Of a stretch of DNA of 64,000 bases, positions 21,905-30,947 are shown one piece after another (positions within the stretch are counted from its first letter, which is position 1; each line of letters opens with the position of its first letter). Made by a program: the position numbers and the translations under genes. This stretch comes from Endomicrobium sp. (lineage in GTDB: Bacteria; Elusimicrobiota; Endomicrobiia; Endomicrobiales; Endomicrobiaceae), in the NCBI GenBank assembly GCA_031262585.1, contig JAISHK010000008.1:62001-126000 (forward strand), given 5' to 3'. The notes below the pieces were generated by a model. That model had not been told where the DNA came from. It was given only the letters and a program-made list of their open reading frames with translations, and did not search any database.

Positions 21905-22078
21905 TTATTGCTGCTCAATTGCATTTACGGGACAACTTCCTACACAAGCTCCACAACTTACACAAGTATTAAAATCAATATCATACTTATCTTCTTTTTG
22001 ATTAATAGCTGCAACAGGACAATTACTTGCACACGCCCCACACCCAACACACACATTTTTATTAATTTGATAAGCCAT
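21905..22078 (-). CDS. 2[4Fe-4S] bacterial ferredoxin
   Basis: A 57-aa clostridial-type ferredoxin with two complete cluster motifs, CVGCGACASNCP and CVSCGACVGSCP, related by internal duplication. It carries low-potential electrons in the cytosol; IspG needs such a donor, and pyruvate:ferredoxin oxidoreductase or hydrogenase would be other partners. The frame extends five codons further up, but ATG at 22076-22078 has GAGAGG 6 nt upstream and gives the normal start MAYQINKN. It is inserted between frr and uppS, which is unusual. Confidence 0.96.
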   Translation of the reverse strand: MAYQINKNVCVGCGACASNCPVAAINQKEDKYDIDFNTCVSCGACVGSCPVNAIEQQ

Positions 22079-22118
22079 TTTATAACCTCTCATAATTTTT
22101 CAAGCAAATAATACATTT

Positions 22119-22673
22119 TTATATTTGCATAATTTCTTTTTCCTTAATAGATATATATTCTTCTATTTTCATTATATATTCATCTGTAATTTTCTGGGCT
22201 TCAGATTCAAATTTCTTTTTATCATCTTCCGTTATAACTTTATTCTTTTCCAATTTTTTTATATTTTCAACTAAAACTCTACGTTCATTCCTTATAGCAA
22301 CTTTAAAATCCTCACTCATTCTAACTATAGACTTCACTATCTCTTTTCTCCGTTCTTCTGTAAGAAGTGGAACAGAAATACGTATTATTTTTCCATCATT
22401 TAAAGGCATTATACCAATATCTGCCTTAATTATAGCTTTTTCTATTGCATCTAACTGTGAAATATCCCAAGGTCTTATTTCTATTGTTTTAGCATCTGGC
22501 ACACTAACCCCAGCAATTTGATTTATTCTCACAAAAGAACCATAACTTTCAACTTTTATATTTTCTATAGCATAACTATTTGCCTTACCCGTTCTTACAG
22601 AAATTAACTCCATTCTTAACCTATTTACAGTTTTTTTCATTGCTTCTTCTGACATTGAAAAAAAACTTTTCAT
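22119..22673 (-). CDS. frr: Ribosome recycling factor
   Basis: Splits post-termination ribosomes together with EF-G. The sequence is the all-helical RRF type: MKKTVNRLRMELISVRTGKA, then DAKTIEIRPWD, and the C-terminal helix with RRKEIVKSIVRMSEDFKVAI. ATG at 22671-22673 has GGGAG 6 nt upstream, giving 184 aa; the frame is open seven codons further. With this start the gene overlaps pyrH by 53 bp, much more than the usual few bases. Confidence 0.96.
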   Translation of the reverse strand: MKSFFSMSEEAMKKTVNRLRMELISVRTGKANSYAIENIKVESYGSFVRINQIAGVSVPDAKTIEIRPWDISQLDAIEKAIIKADIGIMPLNDGKIIRISVPLLTEERRKEIVKSIVRMSEDFKVAIRNERRVLVENIKKLEKNKVITEDDKKKFESEAQKITDEYIMKIEEYISIKEKEIMQI

Positions 22674-23385
22674 TTGCATCTCCCAAGCCTCCAACAGTGG
22701 TGCCTATTTTTTCACCATTCAAAATCTTTTTTAAATTACCATCTTTATAAAAATCAAACACAATAATGGGTATATTCATCCGCATACATAACGAAAAAGC
22801 TTCCGCATCCATTACTTTTAAACACCTATCCAAAGCTTCTTGAAAAGTTAAAGAAGCAAACTTCACAGCATTTTTATTTTTTTTAGGATCTAAATTATAA
22901 ACACCATCAATCTGAGTTGCTTTAAGCAAAACATCAGCTTTTATTTCAACTGCTCTCAAAGCAGCAGCAGTATCAGTTGTAAAAAAAGGATTACCAGTCC
23001 CACCGGCAAAAATTACTATTTTTTTTTGTTCTAGTTGTTTTATAGCTTTTTCTCTACTAAACTTCTCAACAAAACCAGTAACATCATTTGCTGAAAAGAT
23101 TTTTGATTTCAAACCAGACTTTATTAAAATATCATTCAAAGCAAGAGCATTCATAACTGTTGCAAGCATTCCCATTTTATCTGCAGTAACTCTCTCTATA
23201 AACTTCCCAGTTCCTCGCCAAATATTTCCGGCTCCAATAACAATAGCAAGCTCTACTCTATTATTTAAAACTACAGAACTAATTTCACTTACAGTTCTAA
23301 AAAGAGTGCTCTTATCTATAAATAACAACCCATTAGAAAGAGATTCTCCTGAAAGCTTCAAAAGCACTCTCTTTATACAACACAT
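22621..23385 (-). CDS. pyrH: Uridylate kinase (UMP kinase)
   Basis: Phosphorylates UMP to UDP for RNA, DNA and cell-wall sugars. Amino-acid-kinase fold: RVLLKLSGESLSN at the start, VIGAGNIWRG, then FAGGTGNPFFTTDTAAALRA, and a C-terminal MNIPIIVFDF with GEKIGTTVGG. Most bacterial PyrH end shortly after this GEKIGT. Here about 20 polar residues follow, encoded in the part that overlaps frr, and may be an extension of little functional weight. ATG at 23383-23385 starts 3 nt after the tsf stop. Confidence 0.96.
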   Translation of the reverse strand: MCCIKRVLLKLSGESLSNGLLFIDKSTLFRTVSEISSVVLNNRVELAIVIGAGNIWRGTGKFIERVTADKMGMLATVMNALALNDILIKSGLKSKIFSANDVTGFVEKFSREKAIKQLEQKKIVIFAGGTGNPFFTTDTAAALRAVEIKADVLLKATQIDGVYNLDPKKNKNAVKFASLTFQEALDRCLKVMDAEAFSLCMRMNIPIIVFDFYKDGNLKKILNGEKIGTTVGGLGDANEKFFFNVRRSNEKNCK

Positions 23386-23388
23386 TAC

Positions 23389-23988
23389 TTACTCTTCTCC
23401 AAGTTTAAATCTCGCAAACTTTTTTATTACTATATTTTCTCCTGTTTTCACAATAGTTTTTGACACTAAATCTCTTATTGTCTCTTTACCAGAAGCATCT
23501 CTTATGTAAATTTGGTCATACAAACATACTTGACTATAAAATTTTTCAATTTTGCCATCAATTATCTTATCCCAAACTTGTTCGGGTTTCCCTTCTTCTC
23601 TAAGCAAAGTCTTATAAATTTTCTGTTCGGCTTCAATCACACTTGCAGGAATCTGTTGACGGGAAACATAAACAGGAGCAACTGCAGCAATCTGCATAGC
23701 AATCTCTTTAACTAAAGTTTTATAATCTTGCGTTTTTGCTACAAAATCAGTTTCACAATTCACCTCTACTAGCACGCCAAGCACTCCATCACCATGTATA
23801 TAAGAATAAATCAGTCCCTGTTTAGTGGCTCTGCCTGCTTTTTTAATGACTGAAGCCAATCCTTTTTCTCTAAGATATTTACACGCCCTATCTATATTGT
23901 TTTCTGATTCTTTTAACGCATTTCGACAATCTACAATACCTGCACCAGTCATTTCTCTTAACTTTACTATAAGCTCCATTATCAACAT
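23389..23988 (-). CDS. tsf: Elongation factor Ts (short form)
   Basis: GDP-GTP exchange factor for EF-Tu. The UBA-like N-domain has KLREMTGAGIVDCRNAL; the core follows with CETDFVAKTQDYKTLVKEIA. At 199 aa it is the short type with one core subdomain, about 90 aa shorter than the E. coli protein but typical of several phyla. First ATG at 23986-23988 is used; a second at 23977-23979 (MELIVKLREM) also fits. It begins 5 nt after rpsB. Confidence 0.96.
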   Translation of the reverse strand: MLIMELIVKLREMTGAGIVDCRNALKESENNIDRACKYLREKGLASVIKKAGRATKQGLIYSYIHGDGVLGVLVEVNCETDFVAKTQDYKTLVKEIAMQIAAVAPVYVSRQQIPASVIEAEQKIYKTLLREEGKPEQVWDKIIDGKIEKFYSQVCLYDQIYIRDASGKETIRDLVSKTIVKTGENIVIKKFARFKLGEE

Positions 23989-23993
23989 TTACT

Positions 23994-24803
23994 TTACTCT
24001 TCTCCTTCATGAGAATTTATCATTTCTGATGACACATTTTTTTCTATACTAACATTTTTCTCTATCTCTACAGAGAGCTTTGTTAATCCTTCTACTTCTT
24101 TTTTCTCATTAAGCTTTTCAATAGTATTTTTGCCTTCTAAAACTGCATCTGCAACAATAGAACAAAAAAGTTTTACAGCTCTAATAGCATCATCATTTCC
24201 AGGAATAGGATAATCCACTAAATCTGGATCACAATTAGTATCACATATTGCAATAATAGGAATATTAAGTTTTCTCGCTTCCGCTACTGCTGTAGTTTCT
24301 TCGTGAGGATCTACAACAAACATAAGTCCCGGAAGAGACAACATATTTTCTAATCCTTTAAGCGATTTTTCAAGTTTCAGTCTCTCCTTTTCAATTCGCG
24401 ATTGTTCCTTTTTAGAAAGAACTTTAAAAATATCATCTTTTTTCATTCGTTCTATTTCTTTATACCTTGCAATAGACTTTTTCAATGTTTCAAAATTCGT
24501 AAGAGTACCACCAAGCCACCTTTCCACAACAAAAAATGCCCTACAACGCAACGCTTCTTCTTTTACCGAAATCTGAGCTTGTTTTTTTGTCCCCACAAAA
24601 ATTATATCTTTTCCATTAGTAACAAAATCTCTGATAATCTTGTAAGTTTTTTTTAACTCTTTAAGTGTTTTTTGAAGATCAATGATATGAATTTTATTCC
24701 TTGTTCCAAAAATAAACTTGGCCATCTTTGGATTCCATCTTCTAGTTTGATGTCCAAAATGAACACCAGCTTCCAACAACGCTTTCATTGTAATGTTTGC
24801 CAT
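23994..24803 (-). CDS. rpsB: 30S ribosomal protein S2
   Basis: Ribosomal protein joining the 30S late. Family motifs: [19 protein letters not shown] near the start, [20 protein letters not shown], and [22 protein letters not shown] at 24801-24803 has GGGAGAG 7 nt upstream, giving 269 aa; an open stretch of 15 codons further upstream is untranslated leader. The last 30 residues are an acidic tail containing a near-repeat ([13 protein letters not shown]). It heads the rpsB-tsf-pyrH-frr operon. A (CA)n tract of about 12 nt lies in the leader near 24838-24850. Confidence 0.97.
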   Translation of the reverse strand: MANITMKALLEAGVHFGHQTRRWNPKMAKFIFGTRNKIHIIDLQKTLKELKKTYKIIRDFVTNGKDIIFVGTKKQAQISVKEEALRCRAFFVVERWLGGTLTNFETLKKSIARYKEIERMKKDDIFKVLSKKEQSRIEKERLKLEKSLKGLENMLSLPGLMFVVDPHEETTAVAEARKLNIPIIAICDTNCDPDLVDYPIPGNDDAIRAVKLFCSIVADAVLEGKNTIEKLNEKKEVEGLTKLSVEIEKNVSIEKNVSSEMINSHEGEE

Positions 24804-24848
24804 GCTGCTACTCTCCCTTGGATTATACTGTGTTATATAAACACACAC

Positions 24849-26184
24849 ACAGTTCTGTCTCAGACGATTTTACACCATCACACAGCCTACACAATTTTCA
24901 ACATCCAAAACCTGTTACAAGAACTTTTGTTAATCCAATTGTGCGCTTATTTAAAATCTACTTCTCCATTTTATCAAAAAAAACTCTGATTTTCAATTAA
25001 TTTATTAAATTAACTAAAAACAATAAAATAAAAATTGAAATGATAGAATAAAATATTTTTTGAGTTTACTCTACTAAATACACAGTTTGTTTAATTTGTA
25101 AAATAAATCGAATACACTCTGTTTAGATTTACAATTAAAATTCAAAACTTTGGCATGAATAAAAAATTCTTTTAACATTATTACAATAACAAATATTCTA
25201 AGCACGACCGTGCTTTAACAATATTTCTACAAGCAACACATCAACGTAACTTACCAAAAATTCGTAAGCTTGTTTAGATTTTTTTAAAGTCAGATTCATC
25301 TATTTTTTATCTTAAACTTAACAGTGAATCAATCTTATAATCCAACAAAAAAATTTTTTCGCTATATTACAACCTCCTACAAACCTTTCATGAATCTGTA
25401 CCAAACTGCTCTTCACTTAATCCCTAATGCAGCCAGAAAAACATAAGCACATTATAATGCCTTATTATATTATCTTCCTTCAATATCTTTTAATTGTTAT
25501 TACATACAATAACATATCAATTATTATCATTGATACTCTTGCTTTTTAAAAAATATTCACTCCATATCGCAGGTATTTTTCCCCGTTTTACTTATTGTTA
25601 CCTTGTTCTTTACTTCAAACAGATCTTTAGTACAGTTAATTTTATTTAATAAACCACCAATTCTAATTCAATTTTAATATATTCTAAACAACTTCCTTAC
25701 ATCCTTTTATTCTTAACATACATCACATCCCTAACTACTCGCAAGTACTAAGTTGCATTATAATTCTACCTCTTTTACTCCTCTCATACTAACTTCCTCT
25801 GATTTATTTTATATTCCATCAACTTATTACCCATTAACACTTCATCCTATTTGATGAATAAACACTACAGCTTCACTTTCCTTTTTGTGCAAAAAATTTA
25901 AGCCACTTTAACACCATATCATCAAATTACCTTTTCCCCTCCACACATCCATATCACACACCTACCATTTCTTCACATCAACTCTCTTTTCTTTCAATCA
26001 ATATTTTTTATTTAATCTACCATTTTGTAAAATCTTCATAAAATTTCTGTTGATTTTCATTATCAAAAACTGTAAAAATTAACACAAATACAACCTGACA
26101 CAACAACTCTAACTTTCAAGAAGACATTCAAAAAAATCCTTTAAATCAAATAACTTAAATATATTCAAAAATATATAAAACTTA
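24849..26184. other. Gene desert upstream of rpsB with eroded minus-strand coding
   Basis: 1.3 kb without an intact gene. From about 25560 to 26000 the minus strand is rich in short frames, such as MDVWRGKGNLMIWC, KKESEAVVFIHQIG and, near 25600, GLLNKINCTKDLFEVKNKV, all interrupted by stops. This looks like one or more decayed genes of unknown kind. The rpsB promoter must lie in the last 150 bp; TTGTGT-N16-TAAAAT on the minus strand is a candidate. Confidence 0.5.
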
Positions 26185-26877
26185 CTAAAAATTTAAATAT
26201 CCTGTTGCTGCTTTTTTAGCCAAAAGGTCTGCTTTTTCGTTTCTAACATCTCCAGTATGACTTTTTATGTGTCTCCATTGAATTTCAGTCTTTATACTAT
26301 TAACAAAGTTTACATATTCTATGGAGAGAACATTTCTTGCTTTCCACTCATGTGTGACAAACTTTTCTATACCTACATAATCATAATTAATTCTCATTTT
26401 TTTAACATTATTAATCTCACCCCATTTTAAAACTTCAATAACAGATTTTAGCTCACCACCAAATTGCCTAAACGAACTATTTGGAACAATCCCTGAAATT
26501 TCAGCTTTTATATCATCACCTAAATATATCACAGCCCCATAACCTGTAATTTCAGAGATATATGAGCCATCTACAAAAGCTTCATAAATGTTTGTTTGAG
26601 CAGGATAAACTTCCACATTATTCAACTTATTCCATACTGAATTAATAAGCGAGTTTATCCCAGAAGTTTTCAGGTGAACTTTTAAAGAATAAGTATTCTT
26701 TGTAGGTTTATAGTAAAGAAATAAGTTCCCTCTAGGAACGCATTTCACACTTACTGTAAGCTTTAAAAGATAATCTTTAAAAGAATTAGTATTAAAAAAA
26801 ATATCTATATTTTGTCTTTTAAGTTCATTTTGTAACTCTATTGCTTTAGTTTGTAGTTGGTCTTTATATAATTTCAT
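26185..26877 (-). CDS. Ribonuclease H with an extra N-terminal domain
   Basis: The C-terminal half (about 95-230) is an RNase H fold: Asp103 in FVDGSY, Glu142 in GGELKSV, Asp166 in YDYVG, His207 in IKSHTG and Asp217 in NEKADLLA give a full catalytic set for cutting RNA in RNA-DNA hybrids. The first 95 residues form a separate region I do not recognise (VKCVPRGNLFLYYKPTKN), where related proteins often carry a nucleic-acid-binding module. ATG at 26875-26877 has GGG 8 nt upstream; an in-frame TTG lies 12 nt earlier. It lies 21 bp after rmuC, so both are probably one unit. Confidence 0.88.
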   Translation of the reverse strand: MKLYKDQLQTKAIELQNELKRQNIDIFFNTNSFKDYLLKLTVSVKCVPRGNLFLYYKPTKNTYSLKVHLKTSGINSLINSVWNKLNNVEVYPAQTNIYEAFVDGSYISEITGYGAVIYLGDDIKAEISGIVPNSSFRQFGGELKSVIEVLKWGEINNVKKMRINYDYVGIEKFVTHEWKARNVLSIEYVNFVNSIKTEIQWRHIKSHTGDVRNEKADLLAKKAATGYLNF

Positions 26878-26898
26878 TATTATACCCAAAAATATTTA

Positions 26899-28080
26899 TT
26901 ATTCTATAACTTTTATTTCTTCATTTATATTTTTTTTCGACAAAATACCCAACTCTTTTAATTTTTGTGCTCTTTCTATAAGACTATCACCTTTTTTATC
27001 AGAGAAAGAAAGCCTTTTTAATGCTTCCTGAGTTTTATTTTTCGCTTCAGTAATTTTTTTATCTGCATCAGTTAATGTTTGCACGAATGCTACAAACTTA
27101 TCATATAAATAACCGCCTTGTTTCGCTATCTCAAGAACATTTTTTTTCTGATCGGTTTGACGCCACATATATTCAATGGTTTTAAGAGTAGCTAAAAGTG
27201 TTGATGGCGTCACAATTATAATATCCTTCATAAATGCATAAGAAACAATATCTGACTTATACGCACTTGCTAAGGAAATCGCCCCTTCTATTGGAACAAA
27301 CATTAAAACATACTCCGGGTGATTTAAATTTTCAAGTTTATTGTAATCTTTACCAGCAAGCTCATCAATATGCCTTTTTACACTTAAAAAGTGTTCTTTT
27401 AAGTAAATTTTCTTATCACTATCACTTCGTGCGCTATAGTATCTTTCGTAAGCAATAAGTGAAGTTTTTGCATCTATTACAATATGCTTTTTATCAGGCA
27501 AGTTCACTATGTAATCAGGAATCTTTTCTCCATTTTCAGTTTTAATCCGTTTCTGAGATATATAATTTATGCCTTCCATCATACCAACATATTCAAAAAT
27601 TCTCTCAAGATTAATCTCACCCCACATTCCTTGAAGTTTATTTTCTCCTTTTAATGCCACAGCAAGATTATTAGCTTCTTCACTTACCTGTTTATTTAGA
27701 TTAACTAGCTTTTCCAATTCTTTTTGTAAGCCTGAAATTTTTTCCGTTTCATAAAGTTGCAAACACTCCATTTTATTTTTGAACTCTTCCATTTTTTCCT
27801 TAAAAGGAATTACAATATCTTCCAAAGAAGTCTTACTTAAATCTGAAAGTTTTGTTTTTTTTTCCTCTAGTATTTTTGCAGCAATATTCTCAAATTCTAT
27901 CTTTAGTATGTCGCTAATTTTAGTTTGATTTGAAATATTATCATTTAAATTTTTTATTTTTTGATCGTTCACAGCATTATCTTTTAATAAGGATACATAT
28001 TTAAAGATTAATACAGAAACACCTATTGCAATGCCAAGCGAAAATATTAAAACCCAAAATATTATATTTATATTATTCAT
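26899..28080 (-). CDS. rmuC: RmuC-family DNA recombination protein
   Basis: An N-terminal membrane anchor (about 5-27) is followed by a long coiled coil (about 35-150) and the RmuC domain. The domain starts at GENKLQGMWGEINLERIFEY and contains PDYIVNLPDKKHIVIDAKTS, a PD-(D/E)xK-like nuclease core with D and DAK. Family members limit rearrangements at inverted repeats; the exact reaction is unsettled. 393 aa is usual. GGAAAA lies 6 nt before ATG 28078-28080. RNase H follows 21 bp downstream. Confidence 0.92.
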   Translation of the reverse strand: MNNINIIFWVLIFSLGIAIGVSVLIFKYVSLLKDNAVNDQKIKNLNDNISNQTKISDILKIEFENIAAKILEEKKTKLSDLSKTSLEDIVIPFKEKMEEFKNKMECLQLYETEKISGLQKELEKLVNLNKQVSEEANNLAVALKGENKLQGMWGEINLERIFEYVGMMEGINYISQKRIKTENGEKIPDYIVNLPDKKHIVIDAKTSLIAYERYYSARSDSDKKIYLKEHFLSVKRHIDELAGKDYNKLENLNHPEYVLMFVPIEGAISLASAYKSDIVSYAFMKDIIIVTPSTLLATLKTIEYMWRQTDQKKNVLEIAKQGGYLYDKFVAFVQTLTDADKKITEAKNKTQEALKRLSFSDKKGDSLIERAQKLKELGILSKKNINEEIKVIE

Positions 28081-29905
28081 AAAAATTTTCCAAAACTCTA
28101 ATTATCAACATTTTCCTATAATACTTTCTAATGCTTTTCGTTTAACTTCAACCCCTAGATCTGAAAAATTTAATACATGCTTTTTATTTTTAAAAACTGT
28201 CGCTATAGTAAGTTTAAACATAATGTCTTTTGCATTAGTATAATATTAATGTTCAAAACTTAACATCCGTATAGAATTTATTATAGCATAAGCAAGCTTC
28301 TTTGTGAAATTTTTAATAATTTTTTGACTTCTTTGAACAGTACATATATATTTTTAATCTCTTTTATCGTTTTTCATTAAAAGTTTTATCTTGCAATAAA
28401 ATTGTGTAAACTGATTTTTAAATTCATGTGCAAAGCAATCGGCAAGTTCTCAAATTTACATAAATTTATTTTGCTGAATAATTTTAAAGCTTATTTCCAT
28501 TTGTATATTGCGTTTTTATAATATTCAAAATACGTTATGTTTAAAATTAACAGCATCACCAAATGAAATAATTTTTTCTCTCTATCAAGAAACAGTTTAT
28601 TGGAATTATTTTTTTGTGAAACTTCTTTAAATTTATATTTTATTATATTTTGATAGTTCTATATTATATATATCACCATTTTCTCTTATAAATCTGCATA
28701 AACAATGTATTTGATATTATGAAATTCAGAATTTTTTATAATAGAGAACTACTGCAAATATTCTAGTTTTTTGGTTTACCATACAAATATAAAAACAAAA
28801 TAGCAATAATTAACACACTTATAATAAGATTAATTTATATTATTTATTGAAATAAAATAGACCATAATCTTTTATTTATATGCTTTCTATATATAAAATA
28901 CTCATTATTTACAAAAATAATATTTTTATTTTTAACTTTTTTGTTGTTTAAAACATTAATTACAAAACAATAACTTTCTCATTAATAAACATTTTTTTAG
29001 AATTCTATCAATTTCACTATTCTATCTAAGATAACCAAAAAGAATTCATTTATTAATATTTAAAACATAAACAAAAAAAGCTAAAATTACCTCTGAAACT
29101 ATTAAGTATTTTGCTTATAATTTTTTATCTACATTCGGATAAAATATAATATTATTTTTAATAAATGATAACTTAATAATCTCTTCCACATCTACAATTA
29201 TTAGTTCTGTATCTCTTATCATTACATTTTTTGAGTGATTTTGAAGATAATTTAAAAAAAGAATCTACTATAAATATAATTGAAATTATTATTGCTGATG
29301 ATAAATATTTTCAATAAAAACGCGATATAATTCTGTATTCTTTCAAACTTCATACACATAATTTTAAAGTATTTAAAATGAAATCTATCACTATGATAAT
29401 CATCAATGTAAAATAAGCAATATCATCATGACAAAATAAACAACTAAAAGAACAAAATATCCTTAAATATTAAATCGCTAAAAATAAAACTCCACTAAAG
29501 ACACAACAATATAAGAAAATACTAAATACTTAATAATGTGTTTCTTGCTAAATTTTAAGCACGTTTTTACTGTTACAATAAAAAAACCAACACAAGAAAA
29601 CAAATTTTTAATAAAAAACAAAGAATTACGTACATAAAATCACTACATGAAAATATTCTTATAAATTTTACAACTAAAAAATAAATAGTAAAAACATAGT
29701 CACAGATAAGATAGGTAGATTAGCTTAATCTTACTATATACTATAAAACAAACTATACAAAACATAAGTATAACAACACAAAAAAATTATACAACTATGT
29801 TTTAGACAAAAATTTTGCAAATCCATTTATTATCATGATTTTTAAATCTATTTGCATAACAAAATGAAATATAAACATATAATATAGTCATGGTCATTTA
29901 AAAAT
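28081..29905. other. Gene desert between rmuC and the RecB-like nuclease gene
   Basis: 1.8 kb without an intact gene. Directly before rmuC a 38-codon minus-strand frame (28105-28221, MFKLTIATVFKNKKHVLNF) has no ribosome site and may be a gene stump. At about 29190-29320 the plus strand holds glycosyltransferase-like fragments, listed separately. The rest is AT-rich without features. Confidence 0.5.
29190..29320 (+). pseudogene. Possible stump of a family 2 glycosyltransferase
   Basis: The plus strand reads SSVSLIITFFE, stop, then in another frame DNLKKESTINIIEIIIADD. This resembles the opening of GT2 enzymes (VSIIIPxYN, about 20 residues, then xxEIIVVDD). The length is a small fragment of a gene, with a stop and a frame change. 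Identification is tentative. Confidence 0.27.
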
Positions 29906-30790
29906 CTATTTATTAGAACAAATTTCTTTGTAATTACAACGTTTACAGAAGAACAAATTACTTGTCGAAGGAAAATATTTTTTATCTTTAGGAATATTTT
30001 TTTCTATATTTATAAGAAAGTTATACATATCTTTTGTTTCTTCAGCTACAGTATTAGCAAATTCTTTAATTAAAAAATTATTGATTTTAATATATTGTTC
30101 ATTGTATTGCGGGTAAAGATATGTAAGAATAGGTATGATATCTGAAACATCTTTACCGAAATGGTAATTGACCCAAAGAGAATATCCCATAATCTGTCTC
30201 GAATGCTTGTTCATATCAACTTTCCCCGTTTTCCAATCCATAATAAATATTTTATCTAATATAGGGAATAAAAAATCCACTTTGCAAAAAACTTTATAGT
30301 TATTTATTCTAGTTTCTCCAAAGCCATCCGGTTCTATAATCCATTCAGAACTACTCGGCAAAGCATTTTTTTCAAGCCACGTAAATCTTGAGCTATTAAG
30401 CAAATTTTCTAACATATTCTTAACCTTCTCATAAATTTCAGAATTTGAAATAAGTTCACCATTATAGTAATGTTCAAAAAAAGTTTTTGAATTGCAGTAT
30501 CTTTCCGTCAAATTAAGAGAATATTTAAAAAGTTTGTTTTTATTTATAGGTTTTGAGCTTATTTGATACCTTTTAAGCATATCTCTTATAATATCATGTA
30601 CAATATTTCCAACTTCTAATGCTTTAGATGTTAAATTTTTTAAAAATTGTATTTTTTCTAAAGGAATGGCTTCATCAAATTTCGCATAATAATCATAAAA
30701 ATATTGTCTTTTACAGTTTGAAAATCTATCATATCTCGATATAGACCATCCCAAAATGTCGGTATAGCTAAACTTTTTTATATTAATCAT
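29906..30790 (-). CDS. RecB/AddB-type PD-(D/E)xK nuclease with Fe-S cysteines
   Basis: A stand-alone nuclease domain of 294 aa. His65 (GNIVHDII), Asp172 (KVDFLFP) and Asp185/Lys187 (IFIMDWKTGK) match the catalytic core of the RecB, Cas4 and AddB nucleases. Cys26 plus C-terminal Cys282, Cys285 and Cys291 (CxxC-x5-C) match the four-cysteine [4Fe-4S] clamp of AddB/Cas4/Dna2. It is longer than most Cas4 proteins and no cas gene or repeat array is near, so it is better called a PDDEXK_1-family exonuclease. No helicase is adjacent. AGGAG lies 11 nt before the ATG. Confidence 0.85.
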   Translation of the reverse strand: MINIKKFSYTDILGWSISRYDRFSNCKRQYFYDYYAKFDEAIPLEKIQFLKNLTSKALEVGNIVHDIIRDMLKRYQISSKPINKNKLFKYSLNLTERYCNSKTFFEHYYNGELISNSEIYEKVKNMLENLLNSSRFTWLEKNALPSSSEWIIEPDGFGETRINNYKVFCKVDFLFPILDKIFIMDWKTGKVDMNKHSRQIMGYSLWVNYHFGKDVSDIIPILTYLYPQYNEQYIKINNFLIKEFANTVAEETKDMYNFLINIEKNIPKDKKYFPSTSNLFFCKRCNYKEICSNK

Positions 30791-30868
30791 ATTCTAAAAA
30801 CTCCTTTTAAAATAATTGGAATATATTGAAAAATACGTTATTGCTAAAATTGTTATGAATAGACACAA

Positions 30869-30897
30869 TTTACACTAATTTTAGCGACGAGTGTAAA
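30869..30897. repeat. Dyad between cls and the nuclease gene
   Basis: A perfect 8-bp inverted repeat, TTTACACT / AGTGTAAA, with a 13-nt spacer lies in the 157-bp gap, in the most GC-rich part of that gap. There is no T-run after it on the minus strand, so it is a weak terminator candidate and could instead be a protein-binding site. Confidence 0.4.
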
Positions 30898-30947
30898 GGG
30901 GCAAGGTAAAACTTTCACTCCATTTAAACATATAGGGGACAGCATTA

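Noticed and set aside
24838-24850. Short (CA)n tract before rpsB
   Set aside because: A six-unit dinucleotide run is too short to call a functional microsatellite; mentioned only in the rpsB entry.
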